DNA from: Aliidiomarina sedimenti
Lineage (GTDB): Bacteria; Pseudomonadota; Gammaproteobacteria; Enterobacterales; Alteromonadaceae
DNA: 64,000 nt
Reading direction: 5' to 3'
Assembly (NCBI RefSeq): GCF_003986955.1
Contig: NZ_PIPN01000001.1
Span: 124,001 to 188,000 of the forward strand
A program made the position numbers and the translations under genes. Positions 29,367 to 36,587 of this stretch are shown here, in pieces; the stretch's first letter is position 1; every line of letters starts with the position of its first letter. A model generated the notes under the pieces. That model ran no database searches. It was not told where the DNA came from and saw only the letters and a list, made by a program, of their open reading frames with translations.

Positions 29367-30560
29367 ATGAGCAGACTAAGTCTGAACAAGGCCGTTGCGC
29401 CTGCAAGCAACAAAACCAAAGTTCAATTCCATTCACTGCGCAATATTTCTAGCCCAGATGATCTATCAAATGATCGGAAAGTATTAACAGGGCATATGAA
29501 AGCGTCAGAAATTCTACAAATCAGCACTAATGACAACGTACGAGACTACCTTCTGGCTGTCGATGGTAAGAAGAAAGTTCCTACAGCTGTCCATCGAGCT
29601 ATTACAGCGACCCTTGAAAACTCACCTGAGAAATTTTCAGTGTTGAACGGTGGAATTACCATCGTAGCTGAAGCTTATGATGTCGATGAGAAAGTTAGAG
29701 AATTGACGCTAATCAACGCGAGCATTATTAATGGTGCTCAAACGCAAGGAATTCTGAGGGACTATATTAACACGCTAGAAGATCCTAAGGATTTTCCAGA
29801 TATTCATATCACTTTCGAATTGATAATTTGCACTGATGAGCCTTTGATAGCAGAAATATCGATAGCGCGAAACTTTCAGAATGACGTTAAGATGTTGTCA
29901 ATATCTGGAAAGCTTGGCTCATTTGATGATTTAGCTAAGTCTATAGAGAAGCATTTTGATGGGTTGAAGCTAAGACTATCGGAAACAGACTCTCCTGACG
30001 ATACACTTGATACCGAGAAGCTATTGCAAGTTATAACAGCTCTGACTCCTGAGGAAATTTGGACTAAGTTAGGGCGAGGTGATTTAGCTAACAAGAATTA
30101 CGCATACAACCAGAAAACGAAATGCTTAAAGCAGTTTACAGAAATGGCCAAAAGCGTCAAAGACGGCACTGCAAATGCAGATACTAAAGACGCGTATGAG
30201 TTCTTCGTAGAGATAGCACCGTCAGCATGGGAGCTATATCAAAAATGGAAAACACATGAGGGCTTCATCGGAACAGGTATCAGGTCTATTCATAGAGACG
30301 GCAAAAAAATCCTGGACGTTCCAGATGGTATTGTTTTTCCAGCATTAGCTGCTCTCGCAGAATTTGTAACAAAGTCTGAAGATGATAATTGGCTTCTAAC
30401 GATACCAGATATATTTGATGACAGAGACCTAATCAGCGCTATCAAATCAACTTACCAAAACGTTGCTGACCACAAGCCATATGTAATGGGCAGGTCGAAA
30501 GCTGCTTATTCATCGTTAATCCAAGTTACCGCTATTTATAAGCGATTACTGAATAAGTAA
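29367..30560 (+). CDS. AIPR-like (abortive infection phage resistance) protein
   Basis: A 397-residue protein (407 if the GTG at 29337 is used). It fits the AIPR family pattern: NVRDYL (57-62 from the ATG), NGGITIV (94-100), SIINGAQT (119-126) and ISIARNFQNDVK (164-175). These correspond to the family's 'NvRdyL...F...NNGITi...IvNGaQT...IarN.QNpVk' landmarks. It has no signal peptide or membrane helix. It is somewhat shorter than many AIPR proteins. The ATG is preferred (AGAG 9 nt upstream); GGAGAG sits too close to the GTG. It is the only substantial gene between the att repeats, is A+T-rich and has its own terminator. Antiphage function is inferred from the family name and context only. Confidence 0.8.
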   Translation: MSRLSLNKAVAPASNKTKVQFHSLRNISSPDDLSNDRKVLTGHMKASEILQISTNDNVRDYLLAVDGKKKVPTAVHRAITATLENSPEKFSVLNGGITIVAEAYDVDEKVRELTLINASIINGAQTQGILRDYINTLEDPKDFPDIHITFELIICTDEPLIAEISIARNFQNDVKMLSISGKLGSFDDLAKSIEKHFDGLKLRLSETDSPDDTLDTEKLLQVITALTPEEIWTKLGRGDLANKNYAYNQKTKCLKQFTEMAKSVKDGTANADTKDAYEFFVEIAPSAWELYQKWKTHEGFIGTGIRSIHRDGKKILDVPDGIVFPALAALAEFVTKSEDDNWLLTIPDIFDDRDLISAIKSTYQNVADHKPYVMGRSKAAYSSLIQVTAIYKRLLNK

Positions 30561-30569
30561 GTACGTATC

Positions 30570-30601
30570 GTCTGGGAGAGGTGGTCTTCTCCCAGACTTT
30601 A
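30570..30601 (+). terminator. Terminator of the AIPR-like gene
   Basis: Perfect 10-bp stem GTCTGGGAGA / TCTCCCAGAC, 8-nt loop, followed by TTTAATAATTTATT. It begins 9 bp after the stop codon. Confidence 0.88.
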
Positions 30602-30878
30602 ATAATTTATTAGCTCAACAAAAGAGCAGTTAACATTTTCATTATGAAGTGAGTTAGATCTTGCAGTCAGATCAACACCAAAGTCGGACATTGGCTTAGG
30701 TAAATCCCCCTTGAAGCTCTACTGTCTGTAGAAAATTCTTAAGGTTTCTAAAAGAGGCAATATCTTCGTGTGCTTCGATACGGTAGACCTTTTATATTTC
30801 ATTGGCGTTGCGATACTTATCAGAAGGCATTTATTGGGGAAGAGGTCAGAGGTTACAAACTGTGAAATCGGAATCATG

Positions 30879-30891
30879 TGTTTAAGTTTCT
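30879..30891 (+). repeat. TGTTTAAGTTTCT repeat, copy 4
   Basis: Right-end copy, 51 bp before the attR repeat and identical over 13 bp to copy 2 at the left end. Confidence 0.55.
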
Positions 30892-30942
30892 AGTGTGCTG
30901 TATAAGCTATTGATTTTAAAGTGTTTGTTTTAATGACATGGC

Positions 30943-30998
30943 ATTTAAAATCCCTCGCTCGTAAGAGCGTGCCGGTTCAAGTCCGGCCCCGGGCACCA
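30943..30998 (+). repeat. attR-type direct repeat (orphan tRNA-Leu 3' end)
   Basis: Exact 56-bp copy of the tRNA-Leu 3' part, from anticodon loop to CCA. It lacks the acceptor 5' strand and D-arm, so it is not a tRNA gene. It marks the right boundary of the element. Confidence 0.93.
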
Positions 30999-31425
30999 TT
31001 TCTTAGTTTCTCTAGTTCTCCTGATGTCTTTAAATCTTTTTAAAACAAGCTAATTGGCCACTTCTTTGTGCTGCCCCGTTGGTTGTTCATAGACCTTCCT
31101 GTATTCAAATAACAGTCAGAAACTATCTATGACTCTCGGCCCACTCCAATGATCTGGTCAAATCGCCGCTTACCTGCATGTTTGGATACCTAGTCTGCTT
31201 CATTACACCTTTAACTTGTGCGGGGTAGACCCTAAGCGATGAAGTTCTGGGTAGTTGTCGGTACCCAACTAACTCAACCGACATCACGAAATAAAAAGCT
31301 AGGCGGGCATTTTTGCTTGATATATACAAAGTCTTGTGGTAATGAAATTTAGATTGGCGAAGAATCTACAACACGCTTGTCGCGATTTTTTAGCAAGTTA
31401 AAGGCAAAAATACTGAGGGAAATGT

Positions 31426-32472
31426 ATGAAAGTCAGATTATTAGCGTTGTCTGGTCTATTTTTCTCCAGTATTACTTTTGCTGAAACCGCGGTGATATGT
31501 GAAAGCTGTAGTACGGAATCTGCTGCAGAAGCTTTCGCAAAGTCGAACGCGAACACCCTTCAATGCTCGTCGGAATTTGGACCCGATATAACATGCCAAT
31601 CTATCAACAAAGTAATTACCTTTGTTGATTCCAATTCAGGGCAGGCGTATAAATACAACGTGTTCCACGAAAGAGATTTCCCATGGAGTGTGCAAGCTGA
31701 AAGAATACCTCTTTCGTCAGATAGAGAAGAGTCATTTCGAATATTAATGAAGTTTGTCAGGGATTCAAATAGTGCGATAACGGAAGCCTCTGCTGATAGT
31801 CATGAAATATTGGGCTCGTTTAATATCAGTTCATCTAGTGCCAACAGATCTTCAAATTCTGACGGTGCTTGTCCGACAGACACGGCTTTAAGTGCTCTTA
31901 CCAATCCAAACACTCTTGATTCCATTCAAAATAGAGCCGCGATCGAAATCGGGACAAAATTGATAAGTAGAAATAACGACCTGAATTTAAACCCAGTAAA
32001 AATCGACAGAAGCTATTCATTAAGTTTTTTGGGTTTAACCAGCTCAATCTTGGCAGACAGCGCCTCAAGAGACCCGTCTTTTATCGTGACGTTTGATGAG
32101 TCGGAAAGACCGGGGTCGAGGAAAGATTTCTTCGCTTATCAAGTAAGCATACTAGGGTTTGATGAACAAAATCTTCCAATTATGAATTTCAATCTTTTGG
32201 GCGCTTCGCAAGTCGCCGGATACAGACTAGAAAATCTATCAGGTAGCAGCGGGTCCTTGGCAATTGAGAATGAATGTGTCAAGGAGAGGCTCGAAGAGGC
32301 GGTAAATAACGGCGTCCTAACGCCAGCTGTAAACCTGGGTGGCTCAGCAGGTGGCGAGCCAGCTCCTGCTCCCCCAGGCCCTGGTTGGACGTTCCCTACG
32401 AGCGGTGGATGCCAGATCGTTGACTTTTATCAAGGTGGGACGTTGTTGTACACATTTAGGGTTTGTAGTTAG
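31426..32472 (+). CDS. Unrecognised secreted protein
   Basis: 348 residues; I do not recognise a family. A clear signal peptide (MKVRLLALSGLFFSSITFA, cleavage after Ala19) directs it to the periplasm or beyond. A CxxC (Cys25/28) and Cys47/57 follow. The middle is Ser/Asn-rich with no membrane helix. The C-terminus has a Gly/Pro/Ala linker (GGEPAPAPPGPGW) leading to a short end domain, GGCQIVDFYQGGTLLYTF, with Cys329 and Cys347 able to form a disulfide. A+T-rich and just right of the tRNA-Leu element, so probably acquired. GAGGGAA precedes the ATG. Confidence 0.75.
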   Translation: MKVRLLALSGLFFSSITFAETAVICESCSTESAAEAFAKSNANTLQCSSEFGPDITCQSINKVITFVDSNSGQAYKYNVFHERDFPWSVQAERIPLSSDREESFRILMKFVRDSNSAITEASADSHEILGSFNISSSSANRSSNSDGACPTDTALSALTNPNTLDSIQNRAAIEIGTKLISRNNDLNLNPVKIDRSYSLSFLGLTSSILADSASRDPSFIVTFDESERPGSRKDFFAYQVSILGFDEQNLPIMNFNLLGASQVAGYRLENLSGSSGSLAIENECVKERLEEAVNNGVLTPAVNLGGSAGGEPAPAPPGPGWTFPTSGGCQIVDFYQGGTLLYTFRVCS

Positions 32473-32523
32473 GTTATTCCCGAATGAAGTTTGCCACTAC
32501 AGGTTTGAGGCAAAATGTTTCAT

Positions 32524-32541
32524 GCCCTCTATGAGGGCTTT
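32524..32541 (+). terminator. Weak hairpin after the secreted-protein gene
   Basis: GCCCTC-tat-GAGGGC followed by TTTACA, about 50 bp after the stop. The short stem and weak T run make it only a possible terminator. Confidence 0.4.
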
Positions 32542-32606
32542 ACACCCCACCCAAAATCACCCACACTAGGTTCATAATAATTTGAATTCAGGAATAGTAG
32601 TGGACC

Positions 32607-33476
32607 ATGCTGGACGATCTTTCTTACGCTCAAAAACAGCGCCTCGCGTACATTGATTTTTGCTTATTGTTTAAAGGCTCACTGTGCCGCATTGATTTGG
32701 TAGAAAAGTTTGCGGTGGGGCTATCCGCGGGCTCGCGTGACTTTAATCTCTATAAAGAGCTGGCCCCTGACAATCTCAGCTATGACGTCAAGTTGAAACG
32801 CTATTTCCAGACTGCAGAATTCCAACCGCTTTTTGAGCATGACGCGCAGCGCACCCTCGCGAAACTGGCGAATAACATTTCGGATGGGTTTGATGCTATC
32901 GGCGATGTGACATACCCGGTTGAGCCTGCGTCGAATTTAAATGTGCCGAACATCTTTTTAGTGGCCAAAGTGGTGCAGGCCACCCTGAATAAATTCGCAG
33001 TGGAGATTGAATACACGTCGCTGACTAGCGGCAACGACAAACGCGTTATTGTCCCGCATTCGATTGTCGATAACGGGCTGCGCTGGCATGTTCGTGCGTT
33101 TGATCGGAAATCAGAAAGCTTTCGCGATTTTGTTTTAACCCGAATTCATAAAGTAAATCGTGCCACCGAGGCGAAGCCGTTTGAAAGCCCTGAGGCTGAC
33201 CATGAATGGAATCGCATCATTACCTTGCAGTTTGAGCCACACCCCAACAACATCAAATACCCGGCCGCGATAGAACTCGATTATGGGATGCAAAATGGCA
33301 TGTCCGAAGTCAATGTGCGCGCGGCGATGGTCGGGTATCTGCTCAGGCGCTGGAATGTCGATTGCACCGAAAACGCAGAGCTAACTGGCCCGGAATTTCA
33401 GCTCTGGTTACGCAACCGTCATAGCTTAATGAATACCAGCAACCTGGCGATAGCGCCGGGGTATAAGGTGGCTTGA
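32607..33476 (+). CDS. WYL-domain transcriptional regulator, BrxR/CapW type
   Basis: A 289-residue protein with the three-part BrxR/CapW layout. An N-terminal winged HTH (QKQRLAYIDFCLLFKGSLCR, then SRDFNLYKELAP) is followed by a central WYL domain with LRWHVRAFDRKSESFRDFVL (the W-H-V version of the motif). A C-terminal WCX-like extension ends in LLRRW and LWLRNRH. These proteins repress BREX, CBASS and other defence operons and sense a ligand through WYL. No BREX or CBASS genes are nearby; the closest defence-like gene is the AIPR-like gene 2 kb upstream. Confidence 0.85.
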   Translation: MLDDLSYAQKQRLAYIDFCLLFKGSLCRIDLVEKFAVGLSAGSRDFNLYKELAPDNLSYDVKLKRYFQTAEFQPLFEHDAQRTLAKLANNISDGFDAIGDVTYPVEPASNLNVPNIFLVAKVVQATLNKFAVEIEYTSLTSGNDKRVIVPHSIVDNGLRWHVRAFDRKSESFRDFVLTRIHKVNRATEAKPFESPEADHEWNRIITLQFEPHPNNIKYPAAIELDYGMQNGMSEVNVRAAMVGYLLRRWNVDCTENAELTGPEFQLWLRNRHSLMNTSNLAIAPGYKVA

Positions 33477-33528
33477 TAGCGTAAGGAATATTGGTGGTCT
33501 AACGCAGCGTGGTTCAGGGAAGGGGGAG

Positions 33529-33564
33529 ATGATGACTAAACAGCAGATTAAGTTATTTACCTAA
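33529..33564 (+). CDS. Possible 11-codon leader ORF
   Basis: MMTKQQIKLFT and stop, with a very strong GGGGGAG ribosome-binding site directly upstream. It ends 13 bp before the SnoaL-like gene. It could be a leader peptide or the stub of a lost gene; nothing beyond the site supports expression. Confidence 0.25.
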   Translation: MMTKQQIKLFT

Positions 33565-33577
33565 TAAAAGGTTTTCA

Positions 33578-34009
33578 ATGCGTCATTTCATTTTTGTAAT
33601 TGCTAGCTGTCTGCTACTGACTGTAATGTCAGGTACGGCACAGGCTGAAGACTCGGCTAATGCGCAGCGGGTGCGAGATTTTGTGGCGGCATTCAATGCC
33701 CATGACACTAGTGAGATGGCGGAATTTGTTACGGAGGATGTGCAATGGTTTGCGGTGAACGGCGCGTCACTCTCGGTTGAGACGGATGGTAAAAGCGCCT
33801 TGCTGGCAGCGATGGATGGCTATTTTCAGTCCTGTGCGTCGTGCTCATCTCAGCTTGTTGAGGTGATGCAGTCGGGCAATCAGGTCATTACCATCGAAGA
33901 GGCTAGCTGGCGCGGCCAAAGCGGTATGCAATCGCGGCGAAGCACGGCTGTGTATGAGTTTGCTGGTGATCTGATTCAGCGCGTGTATTACTTCCCCGCC
34001 CAACGATAA
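33578..34009 (+). CDS. Secreted SnoaL/NTF2-like protein
   Basis: A 143-residue protein with a signal peptide (cleavage near TAQA-EDSAN). A SnoaL-like NTF2 fold follows: ANAQRVRDFVAAFNAHDTSEMAEFVTEDVQWF (seen over residues 28-59) and later TAVYEFAGDLIQRVYYF. Such proteins bind small hydrophobic ligands or act as isomerases; no specific activity can be assigned. Two cysteines (CASC) sit mid-protein. Confidence 0.75.
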   Translation: MRHFIFVIASCLLLTVMSGTAQAEDSANAQRVRDFVAAFNAHDTSEMAEFVTEDVQWFAVNGASLSVETDGKSALLAAMDGYFQSCASCSSQLVEVMQSGNQVITIEEASWRGQSGMQSRRSTAVYEFAGDLIQRVYYFPAQR

Positions 34010-34099
34010 AACGCGTTTCCTGTGCTACTTTTTTCTTAGTTACGTTCTTAATTACCGTCTTAACTACCGGCTTAACTACTAAAAAAGAGAAAACACTGC

Positions 34100-34570
34100 A
34101 TGGAAACTGAAATCCCGATTCTTGATATGTTGACCCGCTTGTCTGTGGCAGCCGGGCTTGCTTTATTTTTGGGCCTGGAACGCGAGCTGCACGGCAAACC
34201 GGCCGGTTTGCGGTCGCACATGCTGGTGTCATTGGGTTCGGCGACTTTTATTATCATTGGGATGAGTATTTTGTTTGCGACCGCCGAAGGCGACCCGTCG
34301 GCGCGGATTGATCCGAGTCGGGTGGTAGAAGGAGTGATTGGCGGTATTGGCTTTCTTGGTGCCGGCAGCATTATTCGTAGTGGCGGACATATTCAGGGCA
34401 TTACCACGGGGGCGTCTATATGGCTGGCGGGCGCTATTGGTGTGTCTGCGGGTATCAATAATTTTCCGCTGGCGGTTATGGTGACCGTGATTGCGCTGAT
34501 TATCATGGTCGGTCTGGGTCAGTTTGAGCGCGAAGTGATTAACGAGAAGAAAAATAAAAAGCAAAGCTAG
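34100..34570 (+). CDS. MgtC/SapB family membrane protein
   Basis: 156 residues with about five hydrophobic helices and the MgtC signature: GLERELHGKPAGLRSHMLVS near residue 27, then VVEGVIGGIGFLGAGSII and TTGASIWLAGAIG. MgtC proteins bear on Mg2+ homeostasis and F-ATPase control. It is the short form lacking the C-terminal ACT-like domain of Salmonella MgtC. Its end overlaps the convergent gene by 4 bp. Confidence 0.88.
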   Translation: METEIPILDMLTRLSVAAGLALFLGLERELHGKPAGLRSHMLVSLGSATFIIIGMSILFATAEGDPSARIDPSRVVEGVIGGIGFLGAGSIIRSGGHIQGITTGASIWLAGAIGVSAGINNFPLAVMVTVIALIIMVGLGQFEREVINEKKNKKQS

Positions 34571-35070
34571 CTCAAGCAGCGGCATGCTTTGACCAGTCCA
34601 TTTAAAAACGGGCCGGCGAGGCGTTGCTGACCAACTAAAATATCCTCGATCAGGCTGTTTTCAACGGAGCAGAGAGCGCCGCTGGCGTAGGGGCCGGCGT
34701 AAATAAGCTCATCGCCATCAAAAATAAGCGCGGCGGGGGACGCGGGCATACTGAAACCGGCCGCTTCAACCCTGGTGATATCAAGCTGGTGTTGTTCGAC
34801 CTGGTCAGGAACGCTGTCGCGGTGATTGTCGGCCAGAGGGTTGCAGCTGCAGAAAGAGCGACGAACATGAACCAGAGTCAGGCCTTGCTGCGGTGGTAAG
34901 TCGAGTGCTGACAAGGTTAACGAGGGTTGCGCGTCAAGCCAGCGTTGCTGTGGGTCGAACTCGCCGTAATTGCCAAATGTGAAATGGTAGAGTAAAGCTG
35001 CCGTGGCAACTACCCATACAGCGCAGAACACTCGCCAGCTCAGCGCGCGAAAAGAATGTCGTGTTGTCAT
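34567..35070 (-). CDS. Membrane-anchored Cys-rich protein (DUF6436-like), paralogue A
   Basis: 167 residues. One N-terminal transmembrane helix (about 12-30) precedes a periplasmic domain. Landmarks are GEFDPQQRWL, a CSC motif (SFCSCNPL), PAALIFDGDELIYAGPYASG, CSVENSLIEDIL and C-terminal KACRCL. The gene at 43106-43615 has every one of these in the same order. The layout suggests a thioredoxin-like fold with paired cysteines. I believe it falls in DUF6436, but the family number is from memory; function is unknown. Confidence 0.7.
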   Translation of the reverse strand: MTTRHSFRALSWRVFCAVWVVATAALLYHFTFGNYGEFDPQQRWLDAQPSLTLSALDLPPQQGLTLVHVRRSFCSCNPLADNHRDSVPDQVEQHQLDITRVEAAGFSMPASPAALIFDGDELIYAGPYASGALCSVENSLIEDILVGQQRLAGPFLNGLVKACRCLS

Positions 35071-35238
35071 TAAATTGCCATTTCAGGATCTGACTATAGT
35101 GTAGAACAAAACGGCTCGCAGGGTCCAACAAGCGGCCGGGTTGGTGTAATATAGCGGCGGTTTTTGATGATTCATTGCTGAATCATCCTATCAGGGGCAA
35201 GGCTGCCTCGTTGTCGATAGTTTTTTCAGGATTAACTA

Positions 35239-36474
35239 ATGTCACTTCACTCTTCATTATCAGCTGGCGCTGCGTTGTCGCGTCGCCAGTGGCTTGTTGC
35301 GGTTGCTCTTGTGGTACTGGCGCTCAATCTGCGCCCGGCACTGGCGGCTATAGGCCCGCTGTTACAGTCTATTCAGAGCGATCTTGCACTGAGTTTTAGC
35401 ACCGCTTCCTTACTCACCTCGTTACCCGTGCTGGCCATGGGCTTGTTGAGCTTTGTCGGCTTCCGCCTGGCGCAGCCGCTCGGTGTTGAACGCACGGTAG
35501 CCGCCTCGATTCTGCTGTTAGCCGTTGCCACGGCCATGCGATTTTGGGTGCCAGGGGCTGGCTGGATGATCCTAACTGCGGTTCTGGCTGGTATTTCCAT
35601 TGCCATGATCCAGACCTTAGTGCCCGCCATTATTAAAGCGCGCTTCGCGACCCGAGCACCTTTGATTATGGGCTTCTATGTCACGGCGATTATGGCTGGA
35701 GCGGCGATTGCCGCAATCAGCACACCGCTACTCGCTACCCAACTTAGCTGGCGGGAGAGCCTTGGTCACTGGGTCTGGCTGGCGTTGTTTGCACTGATAG
35801 TATGGGTCTGCTGGGTTAGTCGTTCCCAGGAAGAACCGGTGCATCAGAGGGCAACGCCAGGCCCGGGCTTGTCGCATTGGCGTAATCCACGCAGCTGGCA
35901 ACTGGCGGTATTCTTTGCGTTGGGAACCAGCTGTTATGTCAGCGTATTGGCGTGGCTGGCTCCCTATGCGCAGGAGCTTGGCTATTCGTCTAAACAAGCC
36001 GGGTTGTTGCTCGGGTTCCTGACCGCGTGCGAAGTAGTTGCCGGGATCTTGTTCCCCTGGTGGGCTTCACGTCGCAACGACAAACGTGTAGTGATAGCGG
36101 TGTTGTGTATGTTGCAACTGGTTGGGTTCAGCGCCCTGGCGCTGATACCACACAGCGCCTTACTGCTTTGGATTGGATTAATCGGGCTCGGTATTGGTGG
36201 GATCTTTCCACTGGCGATGATTATTACCATGGATCATATCGAAAGTCCGTTGCAGGCAGGCCGACTGACAGCCTTTGTTCAGGGGGTCGGTTACCTGATT
36301 GCAGCACTGGCTCCGTGGGCCGCTGGTGTGCTGCGCGACTACCTGCAAAGTTTTACCCTGGCCTGGTTCCTGCTTGCGTCGACAAGCCTGATTGCACTTT
36401 GGTTAGGGATGAAATTCAGTGCGCTCAGTTACCGTCGTCACTATCCATCGGACGCGGTTGAAGTGGCTGGTTAA
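35239..36474 (+). CDS. CynX/NimT-type MFS transporter
   Basis: A 411-residue major facilitator with 12 hydrophobic segments. The N-terminus (VALVVLALNLRPALAAIGPL) is diagnostic for the cyanate/nitroimidazole (CynX/NimT/YeaN) branch. The central loop near residues 195-215 is short. No cyanase or related gene is adjacent, so the substrate is unknown. Confidence 0.87.
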   Translation: MSLHSSLSAGAALSRRQWLVAVALVVLALNLRPALAAIGPLLQSIQSDLALSFSTASLLTSLPVLAMGLLSFVGFRLAQPLGVERTVAASILLLAVATAMRFWVPGAGWMILTAVLAGISIAMIQTLVPAIIKARFATRAPLIMGFYVTAIMAGAAIAAISTPLLATQLSWRESLGHWVWLALFALIVWVCWVSRSQEEPVHQRATPGPGLSHWRNPRSWQLAVFFALGTSCYVSVLAWLAPYAQELGYSSKQAGLLLGFLTACEVVAGILFPWWASRRNDKRVVIAVLCMLQLVGFSALALIPHSALLLWIGLIGLGIGGIFPLAMIITMDHIESPLQAGRLTAFVQGVGYLIAALAPWAAGVLRDYLQSFTLAWFLLASTSLIALWLGMKFSALSYRRHYPSDAVEVAG

Positions 36475-36587
36475 GCACTTTGTAAAGACTCTTAACACTT
36501 TGATTTGGAAAACCTTACTCATTTTAGAGTAGAATTCGTTGCGAGGCCGTTCAAGAAGATCGGCCGACAATTCATGGAGAAGAAAAA

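Larger units (their letters stand above)
28738..30998. mobile_element. Minimal tRNA-Leu-integrated element carrying an AIPR-like gene
   Basis: The segment between two exact 56-bp direct repeats, the first inside the functional tRNA-Leu and the second an orphan tRNA 3' fragment. This is the classic footprint of tyrosine-recombinase integration into a tRNA gene. Excluding one repeat it is about 2.2 kb and A+T-rich. Contents: a 26-bp palindrome, three TGTTTAAGT repeats on the left and one on the right, one AIPR-like gene and its terminator. No integrase, excisionase or replication gene is visible. It is either a decayed island or a non-autonomous element mobilised in trans. Confidence 0.8.
30561..31425. 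other. Gene-poor stretch spanning the right end of the element
   Basis: 865 bp. It holds the AIPR terminator, TGTTTAAGT copy 4 (30879) and the attR repeat (30943-30998). After these come 427 bp outside the element with no recognisable gene. A 68-codon minus-strand frame at 31123-31329 resembles nothing I know and lacks support. The last bases carry GAGGGAA, the ribosome-binding site of the gene at 31426. Confidence 0.55.

Noticed and set aside
30943-30998. Second tRNA-Leu gene
   Set aside because: Only the 3' part from the anticodon stem is present; acceptor 5' strand and D-arm are absent, so it is an attachment-site remnant.
31123-31329. 68-codon minus-strand ORF right of attR
   Set aside because: No family resemblance, no clear ribosome-binding site and no neighbouring operon; kept only as part of the unexplained spacer.
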